A DNA stretch of 64,000 nt from Gerris lacustris (Eukaryota; Arthropoda; Insecta; Hemiptera; Gerridae): positions 41,505,467 through 41,569,466 of the forward strand of contig OX578284.1 in NCBI GenBank assembly GCA_951217055.1. The letters run 5' to 3'. Within the stretch, counting starts at the first letter, position 1. Every line of letters begins with the position of its first letter. The translations under genes were made by a program, and so were the position numbers. The notes below the pieces were generated by a model that did not search any database, was not told where the DNA came from, and saw only the letters and a list, made by a program, of their open reading frames with translations. Positions 46,301 through 55,470 of the stretch are shown one piece after another.

Positions 46301-47853
46301 GGTCTGGAAAATGCTTGGCCTCACAATGAAAAAATTAATTTTTGATTTCAAAAAAATACATATGAATACCTAACATAATCTCCCTTAAGAGTAAAACACA
46401 AATCCTAGAGCCCTTATCCCTTCCTATCAGTAGTTCTCAGCCAGATCTACAAATTATCCTACAACAGCTGCCGTTACCTCTTCATTAGAAGACAAATTCT
46501 GACCATAGGAATTTTGAGTTTTGGGGAGAAATAGAAGATAAAAAGAGCCAAATCTGGGGATCATGGTGAATATGGTAGTAATTTCTATTCTATTAGTACT
46601 CAGAACAGCAAAATTTAAACTGTTCAACAAACTCGCAACAGATAGGTGTTGATAGATATCTTCACAAAACAGTGGTAAACAGACCTTTCATCTTTTATAT
46701 ACCAGATCAAAAAAGATCAGAGATATAGGTGTCATATGAGAAGTCACCCCCAGCTGAGCAGCTAGTTAAACCAATGCTATTTGAACAAGACTGGATTAGA
46801 GGATTTCTACTGTATACCATTGATAGGCGATAGGCTACTAAGTCACTAAAAAAATCATACATGTGCCCCCTAAAGTAAATTTATTTAAGTTAAATTAAAT
46901 ATTTAATTGATTTTTAGCTGACATATTTGAACTGAATCGTTTTGTGTTCCATTTTCTGCACCTGCAGAACAAAAAAGTCGGTGTGGCACAGTTTCCCACA
47001 AATATTGAACCAAAACTTTGTGGAACAATTTGATAAAGGCAAGAGCCTTGTTGTGTTAAGACCCCCCCCCCCCTAAAGCAGATTCCATTTTTTTAAAAAA
47101 TATTTAATTCAAAAACTGCCTATGCAAAGCATGATTCACAGTTTCTGTGTCAGGTCTCATAGTGTAGGGCCAGGCATATGGTGCAGTGCTGTCCTTCTCT
47201 ACTCTGCATCTTAATGAGCGCCCAGTCTTAATGTATATTGTATGCTTCATTAATGAAATATTCTTAGAAGCCAGTTTCCCACAAATATTGAACCAAAACT
47301 TTGTGGAACAATTTGATAAAGGCAAGAGCCTTGTTGTGTTGACATCCTATATTTTAGTTTGTTGACCTTTCAAACTTAAAAATGGCACTTCTTTAGATTG
47401 TTACTCCCCTCATAAAAAAAAACAGAGGGGAGTAACAATCTAAAGAAGGTGTACGGAATGATCTTCTTTACACTATTACTCCCCCTATGAAGTGTGATAT
47501 TCCTTTATCCCAAAGTACATCGGATTAAACATCCCTTTGTCTTAGTAGTTATTTGTGTAAGTCATTTATATTCTAAAAAAAAAAAAAACCTAGGGGAATA
47601 ACAATCTAAAGAAGTACTCTTGAAATTATAGATAAGGAATTATTTCTTTCACCCAGACAAACTTTAATCAAATTATAGTAGCTAGATAAAGAAGTTTTTT
47701 TTTTTCTCCCAAGATTTCAATTATTAAAAAAATGACATTAATCACTTATTTTTATTTAAAATGTCAAAATTATAATTTATTTCTTTTGTAGAATATTTTT
47801 TACAGTCTAACCAAAACTATTCTACAGAACTAATATAGAATACCTGAAGCCAT
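33859..47853 (-). CDS. coiled-coil protein, about 600 residues, at least 9 exons (gene A)
   Basis: Exons in transcript order are 47844-47853, 46137-46229, 45898-45986, 45320-45467, 41151-41413, 39863-40117, 37469-37655, 35833-36081 and 33859-34374. The start ATG (47851-47853) gives MAS and then VFTLTSPWPTYVREK across a split Val codon. Phases agree except between exons 5 and 6. A small exon is probably missed there; 40355-40380, 26 bases, would restore phase but is speculative. Exon 4 (DSFQMMKSILEEPPIQEGRF) can also be read unspliced to a stop at 45303. The middle is Lys/Glu-rich and coiled-coil-like. The C-terminus is basic and Ser-rich. No known family recognised. Confidence 0.65.
34375..35832. 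other. intron 8 of gene A
   Basis: Contains a partial repeat C copy (about 34625-34800, minus orientation). At about 35225-35365 there is a truncated minus-strand copy of the tRNA-derived SINE seen at 40843 (AACTACGGGGAACAGACAGA, GAATTTGAACCACGGGCCTC). The rest is AT-rich and unassigned. Confidence 0.5.
35833..41413 (-). CDS. gene A exons 5-8 (coiled-coil core)
   Basis: Exon 5 (263 bases) reads SPRDTALEKEIKEKGLEFNR onwards, with the donor AAG|GTGAGT. Exon 6 contains MALEEDRKVVTEELRDYMER. Exon 7 contains KKHTTDLEDLNCRLAVEFAE and ends KE|GTTACA. Exon 8 is 83 whole codons, including KLRLKGWLPWEPSKDEDWGS. Exons 6-9 have consistent phases. The mix of Lys, Glu and Leu at heptad positions suggests long helices. 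A foldback MITE (36991-37442) ends 26 bases from the exon 7 donor. Confidence 0.7.
36082..37468. repeat. intron 7 of gene A with a foldback MITE at 36991-37442
   Basis: The MITE is 452 bp. It starts TATAAGTGATGGACCACTTT and ends with the complement, with inverted arms of about 190 bp (TTCAATGAGACGTTTCAACC against GGTCGAAACGTCTCATTGAA-like sequence). 36082-36990 shows no clear element. Confidence 0.65.
37791..38040. mobile_element. foldback MITE, 250 bp (GAAACCGGT family)
   Basis: The arms start TCATAGAAGAGGTTTAGTTC and end with the complement CTAAACCTCTTCTATGA. Inner arms pair across CTGGTTTCGGCTGTTCTAAA and GCTTTAGAACAGCCGAAACC. Only about 60 bases lie unpaired in the middle. Related to 1204-1377. 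Located in intron 6 of gene A. Confidence 0.7.
38041..39862. other. rest of intron 6 of gene A
   Basis: AT-rich. Two stretches (near 38290-38350 and 38480-38540) share ACTCCAACTTCCAAGTT and CTTGAGCATCAGG, an old local duplication. CACCTTATCATCCATCCACC at 39140 is the complement of sequence near 38615, so a decayed inverted-repeat element may span 38550-39180. No gene seen. Confidence 0.4.
40580..41000. repeat. pair of tRNA-derived SINE copies, head to head
   Basis: 40843-40990 (plus) begins CCCGTATAGCTCAGTTGGTA (A box), then GTTCGAGTCCCGGTGC (B box) and a shared tail with CTCTGTGTCTCCCGTAGTT and CCGTAGTATGAATACTAC. 40585-40680 is a minus-oriented copy (GCACCGGGACTCGAACCATG). A third, truncated copy lies at about 35225-35365. 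The A and B boxes are intact but the body does not form a functional tRNA. Confidence 0.65.
41512..44858. mobile_element. hAT-type element with expanded minisatellite, copy 2
   Basis: The ends CAGTAGCGTACACAG and CTGTGTACGCCACTG are inverted repeats with a perfect 8-bp TSD CCTTAAGG (41504-41511 and 44859-44866). The body matches 4922-6844 (CATTCGCTGGGTAATTACAT, GAACGCTTTTTGAG), but it also contains two inverted copies of repeat C and an expanded tandem array (43620-44640). It sits in intron 4 of gene A. No transposase is visible. Confidence 0.85.
43620..44640. repeat. homogenised minisatellite, about 62-bp unit, some 16 copies
   Basis: The unit contains GGGCCCAGCCGACAGTCGGG, CCGGTATAATGTTTAATAAA and TTTAATTCCATCGGCAAAAT. 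A few units carry the variants CAGTTCCATCAGCC or CAGTTCCAGCC in place of CGGGCCCAGCC, and variants recur at two-unit or longer spacing, as unequal exchange would give. CCGACAGTCGG is a near-palindrome in each unit. 43030-43620 holds older, diverged units. Confidence 0.85.
44867..46136. other. introns 2 and 3 of gene A (around exons 3 and 4)
   Basis: Apart from exons 45320-45467 and 45898-45986 I see AT-rich sequence. A short stretch at 45680-45800 has C-rich runs. No named element. Confidence 0.4.
45303..47853 (-). CDS. gene A exons 1-4, possible short alternative product
   Basis: Exon 1 is only ten coding bases (ATG GCT TCA G). Exons 2 and 3 add PWPTYVREKNKATRPVEGT and RLFISEGLKNITDKMVFEGV. 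Exon 4 runs GMKKVKAMKRLWRSDSFQMM to DDEDDEL and then either splices at C|GTAAAT (45320) or reads on as RKLCF with TAA at 45303. In the latter case AATAAA lies 14 bases further on (45284-45289) and the product would have about 115 residues. Splicing to 41413 keeps phase (C plus CT gives Pro), which favours the long form without excluding the short one. Confidence 0.55.
46230..47843 (-). pseudogene. intron 1 of gene A with mariner-type transposase relic
   Basis: On the minus strand between about 46650 and 46430 broken frames read LPYSP, SPDLALFIF and SPKLK. These recall the PYSPDLAPSDYFLFPKLK motif of mariner/Tc1-type transposases. A direct repeat of about 66 bp (CCCACAAATATTGAACCAAA to GCAAGAGCCTTGTTGTGTT) occurs at 46992-47060 and 47277-47340. 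At about 47389-47448 a hairpin pairs TTCTTTAGATTGTTACTCCC with its complement. All are relics. Confidence 0.45.
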
Positions 47854-48379
47854 TTTAAGATTTCTATTTGTGTCTTGTCCTCAAATAATTCCTTATTATT
47901 CCAATAGTCCAATTAATTTTATTCTTTTGACATTTGAGTTTTAAATAATTATAAAAATTTAAGTCAGAAATAAATATGATTTGATTACATAAGTTATACA
48001 ATACGATAATGAAAATAATGGATTTTGGCAAGGAAGGGAAAGTTTAGAGACAGATTGGGAGTTTTGGCATAATGAGAGTTGTTTAAATTAACATAGTTGT
48101 TAAATTGTTATTATTATTTAGCAATTGATATTATTAGTTTCTCCATCCCGTAGTAAAATCAGGGCACTCTTTTAGTTTGAGATTTTTTCGGTAATCTTAA
48201 GAAGAGATAAGTGCATTACTGAGCAGAGTCCAGACTTTGGTCCAGTAAAATCTTTCATTTCTTTCTTATTACCACTGAATAGACTAAAATCACATCAATT
48301 TGGGTTTTAAAGGTGGTTAGAGGTACAATTTATTTACGTCATAATTTGAATAATATAAATCTAAAGCTTGGTCAAGCAG
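47854..48379. other. 5' flank of gene A
   Basis: Presumptive promoter and 5' untranslated region of gene A, which is transcribed away from this interval. It is AT-rich with no diagnostic element. CAGGGCACTCTTTTAGTTTG at 48160 resembles sequence near 29700. Confidence 0.35.
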
Positions 48380-49000
48380 GAAGTGGAGAGTCTCAGTAAT
48401 TATGAATGTACTCTGTAATATTGCATTATCTTGATAAAACAGAAGGCGGCATATCGCAGCGGACTAGTCTAGTTCCTGGCAGATAGATAAGCAGTTAATA
48501 AACAGCTTAGTTTTCTGGTGAAATCCACGTCCCGAAGGGGTTGAAGTCATACGTCACCCACTCCTCAGAGGAACACCAACAAAGGCAGCACCTGCCTAAT
48601 TGCGTCATCCCGACAAAGGATTAACCCAACTCAAGGAACCCCTAGGGAATCCAGATATAATCTATGTTCCAGAAAGCCAGTATAAATCCGTCCTTCACTC
48701 CAGTCATCAGTATGTCTTGTTGTTGCTTTAAGTAAACATCACAATGTACCACACCCCTGTAGATGCTTCCAGTAGTGGAAGCGAAACGTCGGACTTCTAC
48801 CCCTTTGTGACGCGGATTTCAACGGAAAACCAAGCTCCTTATTACGAATCTACTTGCGGACGCCTAAACACCAAGATAAGCAGTTGTATTTTTCCCAAAG
48901 GGTACAAAGTATGTGTCAGACAGAAGCCGGAAAAATTACTGATAAAACTGTTACATTAATTGATCTTGTGTGGGAATGTATTTATTTCAAAGCACATACA
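48380..49000 (+). mobile_element. possible Penelope-like element fragment with hammerhead-like core
   Basis: The block is more GC-rich than its surroundings and includes CCAGTATAAATCCGTCC. At about 48760-48800 it has CCTGTAGATGCTTCCAGTAG followed by TGGAAGCGAAACGTCGGAC. GCTTCC and GGAAGC can pair as stem II between a CUGNNGA-like box and GAAAC, the order of a hammerhead ribozyme core, but the box is CTGTAGA, not CTGATGA. Penelope-like retroelements carry hammerheads with GAAACGTC. No reverse transcriptase is seen. Assignment is tentative. Confidence 0.3.
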
Positions 49001-50585
49001 GTGAAATTTGCTCGAATCCGCTCTTCTTTCTTTTATTTCATGCACCAACATTCTTCTTAAAATCATCCAATCACACTTGATTCGTTCTGACTTGTCCGCA
49101 TTACGTTTAACAAACGCAGTCCACAAAGGACTGCGGTCGTTCCGTCAACAGGAACTGTCCACTTCATGTTTGACCGAGTCTTAAAAAAAAAATGCATTAA
49201 AATAATTGAGTGGTTTTTATTATGGGGAGGTAACAATTATTGAATAGTTTATTTTTATAAAACAATTAATAATTGCTTAAAAATGTATTTATTTTCTTCT
49301 TTTTTTACAGAGTCACAAAAAATACCTTACAAAATTTTTATATCCTAGCTAAACTAGACAACATTACAGTTTATTTTATACATATAATTTGTATTCAAAG
49401 TGTGATAAAAATAAAGATAACAATAATAATCTATTATACAAGTGTTTACATGGCACATTCATTTTACAATTTATAAAAATAGTTAATACGTAGGTTTACT
49501 GGCAAAAGTTTTATGAGACATAAATTCAAAACAAATTCATCCGAATCCGAAGAACAACAATGTACAACAATTGTGACTAAAAAAAATATTATGTTGTTCT
49601 TACAGGAATTTTATAGGATATAGGTTTAACAAGAAGTGAATTATGAATGAAGCATGTTTCATAACAAAAAATAAAAAATATATATTTATTTATTTTTCAA
49701 AATCCAAAATCAAAATACATGAACAGATTTGGTAATTTATTGTTTTATTAAGTTTCATTTAAGCCCTTAGGTCTGTGGCAGTGGGCTTAATTTCATATTT
49801 AGCAAAAAAAGTAAAATTATGTTTATTAATTTAGATAAGTTGTTATATCTATTTAAAGACCAACAAATCAAATCAAACATTTATTTTTATTGAAATAAAA
49901 GTGGTTGCCTTAGCTTGGCAATAACAAATTATTCCAAGGTGCGTCGTCGGGACACTACTTGATTACAATAAATGCAATAAAAAAGTAGTGAATATCTATT
50001 AAAATTAAGTAAAAAATATATTTTCATTGTTATTTATAAACTGTTATATAATAAATAAATAAACTTTTAAAATCTGCTCAAATACTTGGACTGGATTTCT
50101 ACTTTTAAGAATAAGAATATTATTTAACTAAATGAAAAAGATTGAAAATTCTGCTTTATGAGGTCCGTTTTCTTTTAAGTATTTTTCTTGAGATTTCCTA
50201 GAAAATAAATAATAAAGAATGATCAAAACATTTAAAATGTTAAGCATTTGAAAACAAACTAATATCAAATTTAAAGATACAATCAAACTCAACTAATGTT
50301 GAAACTAATAGGTACGGTAAACTATTCACACAATTTAATTTTTTTGTTATTGTTCGAGTTTTTTACCAAATTCATAGCATCTATATCAAACTATAAAAAT
50401 TGTGTAAAATGTTATAACTTATTAAAAATTAACTCACATTTACAATAATAATTATTATGAAAGAACTGAATTTATGATTTTAACTTCAGTTGTGAAGTGG
50501 AAAGATTTATATTTGTGGTTTTAGCATCTCTATTTTTCGTATTTCAAAAGCAAGGCTGTGAGAGAAATTCAAAGCTGATAATCTA
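49001..50585. other. intergenic AT-rich interval
   Basis: No gene or clear transposon end. Short open frames have AT-driven composition. Confidence 0.4.
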
Positions 50586-50830
50586 CAGAACTTTAGTCAG
50601 CAGTGGTTCACCAGTGCACCACTGCTTTATGGAGGAGAGATCTGGACTCTGACATGTAAAAATAAGGCATTGCTACGAAGATTGGAACTGAAGGTACTGA
50701 GACGTCTCTTTGGTGCTGTTTGTGACAGTGGAGAATGACATATTAGGACCCATGAAAGTTAGCAGACCTGTGCGGAAAGCCAAATCTGATAATTGAAGAT
50801 AAGAGGGCCAGACTGAGATGGGGGAGGGGT
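50586..50830 (+). mobile_element. LINE reverse-transcriptase C-terminal remnant
   Basis: The plus strand reads APLLYGGEIWTLTCKNKALL, then RRLELKVLRRLFGAVCDSGE, before a stop. This matches the LYGxExWTL...KKxLRRIFG pattern downstream of the catalytic domain in RTE-like and related LINE ORF2 proteins. Only about 60 residues remain. Confidence 0.6.
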
Positions 50831-51099
50831 TCAGCTATAGGGTTGGGTTAATATCCTGGTTAAATTGCCAAATTGTTAAATCTCCAACTGACTTTGTGTA
50901 TGCTGAAGATATGTACCTTAATAATGTAAATTAATTTTCTAAAGTATGTACTTTAGAAAATTAATTTTCTATTACAACAGGAGTTTCAATTTATTTTAAA
51001 ATTTACTGCATTCCCAAAACATCCAAAGAGTTTAATTGATAGAGGATATACTTGTTTTTTTCTAAGTTTGACTAAGGCAATGCAATTAGTAGACCTTAA

Positions 51100-51290
51100 G
51101 GCTCTCTTACAACGTTATCAAGATCATATCAAACATTTTGCGCAAAATGTTTGTGCAAACCTAATGTCGGGCAAATTTAGGCCACACTCGTCCAACATCA
51201 TGTTTGCGCAAACATCAAATAGCCCCATATACGGTCAAAATGTTTGCTCAAACATTTTGACCGTGTATGGGAGCCTTTACACACATAATT
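51100..51290. repeat. hairpin-rich sequence near the 3' end of the chitinase gene
   Basis: CCCATATACGGTCAAAATGT and its near-complement ACATTTTGACCGTGTATGGG lie eight bases apart. A second small palindrome is AACATTTTGCGCAAAATGTT. Likely a short MITE; ends and TSD not defined. Confidence 0.45.
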
Positions 51291-51356
51291 GGATACTGAA
51301 ATTTAAAAGAAAAGAGAGAAAAAAAAATTACCTTAAATTATAATAAAATGTCAGTT

Positions 51357-51362
51357 TAATGG
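51357..51362 (-). promoter_or_regulatory. possible polyadenylation signal of the chitinase gene
   Basis: ATTAAA, the common variant of AATAAA, lies on the minus strand about 16-21 bases past the stop codon at 51378-51380. Plausible but weak in this base composition. Confidence 0.3.
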
Positions 51363-51377
51363 ACTTCTGTCGAATAT

Positions 51378-54300
51378 TTAAGTGCAGTTGTTATTGTTTC
51401 CCTTAGCACCTCTCAGTTCTTGGTTTATAGTGCTTAGCAGTGGGTTAGTTCCGCAGCCGCATTTATTCCTGAAGTCATCTAGATCTAAAGCCCATACCAT
51501 ACCACCAGCTAGTTCTTCAGATTTTATATACTTCGACTGAAACCAAAAGTAAATAATGTTTTTAACAAGTGTAGAACAAATATAACTTAATATGTTGAGA
51601 AACAGTTAATTATTATAAGATTTCGCATAATATGTTACAAGGTAGAATGATATGATAAGTGCAATCCATTCACAGATTCCACTGAAATACATCACTCTGT
51701 CTTAGAAATTATGATAATTATAAACTCAATTGCTAGGTTTCCACATCTAAAATAAAAATTAAGCAAGAGTATCAAATTATACTTCAAGAATATTGAGCAT
51801 CAAGATATTAACTTCTCAGGACTAGGTAACTAAATTTATAAAAAAATATTATTTATATTTTCAAAAGAATTATCAACACAACACTCTGTAACAAAATAAT
51901 TAACAATTTAAAACAAATTTATAATAACATTTCTTTATACTTAGAAAAAAAAAAAAATTAAGAACAATTTTGCTCACCTTTTTCCTGATATCTTCAACAT
52001 CATCGTAGCTAACCCACTGATTACCCTTGTATGCATATGGTCCCATATTTCCTTGTTCATTCCTAACGACATTCCAATTCTCACCTGAGATTAACTCGCA
52101 GATCTAAGCAAAACAATATATTATAATTTTCAAAATAAAATATCATTGGGGATCAAGTACTTAGTAGAATCAACTATATCAGATTTTTTTTTTTTAATGA
52201 GAATTAAATTACTTCCTAACTAAAAGTATATGATAACCAAAATGAAATAAATTGGAAGCCACACCTTTTAACTACAAGAATTATTTTTTTTATTTTTACT
52301 TAGCGTAATATATCATACCACGAGATGAACTCCATTGCCATTACTATTATAAATATATATTACAGTAGATTACTATCAATCACTATAGTTTTCTAAACCA
52401 ATATGAAATCGAGAGAGGAGGAGCACTTGGAAAATAACAAGAGTAATTGAATTAAAGAAAATAAAGACTGCCATTTTACTTGTACCCATCCCTCAGTCTT
52501 TTTCTACCTCCCAATATCTACTCTTCAATAGATTTAGCAAAAGCAATATCGAAATATGATGAAACTGTAACACTATCGACATACCTCATAGAAAGCCAGG
52601 AATCCAGCAGCTCTGGTAAATTGTCCAGCTGATCCAGGTCCAGAGATAGGAGCATTAAGTCCATGATTACTACTGTTTGACAGAGTGAAACTCTGACCAT
52701 ACAGTGGCATTCCCAGAACCAGCTTATCTCTTCTAGCACCCTTCTTTAACCAGTACTGTACTGAAAAATTCTTAGAAACAAAAACAAATAATCAATAAAT
52801 AAAGAAATTAGAAAAATAATAAAATGTTAGGCGAAGTAATCTAGATTGTGTTTTCCACATATGTTAAAATTAAAATTCTGTCAGAATGGCAGCTTTACAA
52901 ATATTATTTTGATGTTTAAATTTTGGATTTTGATCTGACAATTAAAATTAAACACGTTTTTTTTAATACATCTAATATGTCAATTTGAAACATATTATTG
53001 CGTGTTAAGAATTAATGTTCCTTCTGGTATGAGAAAGTATAAAATTAATATACCAATGAGTATAAAATTAATAATGAGTATAAAATTAAAATCCTTTTTA
53101 ACGTTATGAATTCAACAGAAAAATCTTTGAATCTTTCCATCGGCTTTTGTATATGTGTAAAGTACTTGTCTTCTTAGGCATGGGGTTATTAATTGGGAGG
53201 AAATAAGATTTGAGAAACCACACTTAATAATATTTAGAGAACAAATAAAGAGCTTACAGTGTTAAAGTAAGAATAAGTATCTCCTTCATTGTAATAAAGT
53301 GGAGCTACGTGTCCAGTTTCCTTATCCCAGTGTCCATGGAAATCATAAGCCATCAGGGATATCCAATCTAGATAGTCACTAAGTACAGTCACATCGTAAC
53401 CTGGAAATACATCAGATACAAATAAATACAATATGAGAGTGATATACATTAGAGAGAGAGGGGGGGGGGGGGGGGGTATTATACACAATAAACTTACAAG
53501 TAAACAAGCATTAAAGGTAACAAGTCAACTATGGATTGTATGTATTGACAAATACAGTTGAACCTCGTTAATTCGAACCTTGGTAATCCAAGGTTTGTAA
53601 TTTTGATAATAAATCATCTGAGTAAGCACGAAACAGTAAAACACAGAGCCCCTATACTTTTTAATTCTAAAATCTATTGATTTTCCATTCACCTATTTAT
53701 CTATTTTGTCAATTAGATCCCCTTCTTTATACACAATATTTTATACTTTTCTAAATAATATGCAAGTTAGTAATTAAAAACTATTTTATAATGAAATTAT
53801 GGCTCTATGGATTACAGGTAGCCAATGCCAAAAAAAAGAAAAAAAAAGTCCAACTAATAAACAAGTAACAAGATAACAAATAAACTAATAAAGAGGCCAA
53901 CAAGATAATAATAAAAAAAAGTAACATGTAAACAAGCTAACAAGTACAGTAGGACTGATGAAGAAGCCAACAAGATAACAATAAAACAAAGTGACATTTA
54001 AACAAGCTAACAAGTAAGCTAATGAAGAAGCCAACAAGATAACAATAAAACAAAGTGACATGTAAACAAGCTAATAAAGAAGCCAACAAGATAACAATAA
54101 AACAAAGTGACATGTAAACAAGCTAATAAAGAAGCCAACAAGATAACAATAAAACAAAGTGACATGTAAACAAGCTAATAAAGAAGCCAACAAGATAACA
54201 ATAAAACAAAGTGACATGTAAACTTGTCCAACAAGATAACATAAAACCAAGCAGTATGTAGCTTTTATAAATATATAGCAGCATGTAACTATGTTGATCA

Positions 54301-55470
54301 GGACAAAAAAAGAAGAATATTACCGAACAATCTCGTGTGTAATACACACAATTTTTACCTCTTTTTTCTTCTAAATTAAGGGTGTATATTATACACGAGT
54401 GAAAATAATTGCCTACTAATTTTCCCAACATCTTGACTTTTTACCATTATAGGTGAATTATTTAAAAATAACCATAATACGACTTCTAGCAACACTACAT
54501 GTCTACAAGAAAATATGACATAAATGTTTCTTTTGACAAAAGAAATGACTCTCCACACCTGATTACATCTTAGTGTTTATATTTTATTATACTTAAGTAA
54601 TAAAATGAAGCCGCTTAAATAATTTATTATTGGGTGTTTATTTTAACAATTTTACTTATGTTGAATTAACATTGAAGTTGCCAAATAGTGCTTAAAAAAG
54701 TCAAAGTATTTAGCTAGAAGAAGTGCATAAGAAAAAATTCTAATTTTCTTGAATGGACACAACTTACCTTCATCAATGACTAATTTACTAGGAGAAACAG
54801 CTGCAGAAAGAAGCCACCCTCTAGGCTTAAATGCAGAACTTAGTTCCCTGATAAGAGATGAAAAGCCTTCCTTGTCTGATTCTGGACCTTTGTTACAGTC
54901 AACCTAAACCATATAATATAATTAGGTGTCGGAGATTTCTAAATGATAATAAAAGAATAATAATGAAAATTGGTTAATAAATATATGTGATTACCTGCCA
55001 ACATTTAGGATACTCCCAGTCAAGATCAAGCCCTTGGAAGTTGTATTTAGATACAAAGTGAACAGCTTGTTTGACAAATCTAGCCCTTGCATCAATATCG
55101 TTAACCAAACGACTGTATTTATTTCCTTCAGAATCATTCCAGCCTCCGAGTCCAAGAACAACTTTAATACCTTTCTTCTTAAGGTTGGCCACTTTTACGT
55201 AAAACTCTAAAATATTTATTAAAAATAAATAAATATAATTATCTCGAAAATGAAAAGGCTAAAATCTAATAATCACATATAAATATTAAATACCATTGTC
55301 AATATCGGCCCATGGGTCGTGTGATTTGATCTGGAGTGAGTTGGGATCAAGTACAGCAAAGGCATAGACGATGTGAGTGCAGAGTGAGGTGTCTATATCT
55401 TCAGGAGTGTATTTTCCAGTACCTAGTCTGTACCAAGCCCAGTTAGTGAAGTAACAGACCACCTTATAAT
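51378..55470 (-). CDS. Cht10: chitinase: complete C-terminal GH18 domain and stop
   Basis: Begins YKVVCYFTNWAWYRLGTGKY and includes VVLGLGGWNDSEGN, YNFQGLDLDWEYPKCWQ, LDWISLMAYDFHGHWD, LGMPLYGQSFTLSN, QWVSYDDVEDIRKK and GGMVWALDLDDFRN. The catalytic motif has Gln in place of the usual Asp after Phe (FQG rather than FDG), but the catalytic Asp-x-Asp-x-Glu is complete. The polypeptide stops soon after the domain (GAKGNNNNCT), with no further chitin-binding domain. Confidence 0.9.

Noticed and set aside
48744..49060. Two overlapping short plus-strand open frames in the GC-richer block
   Set aside because: No domain, no splice support, and the region is better read as part of a retroelement-like repeat.
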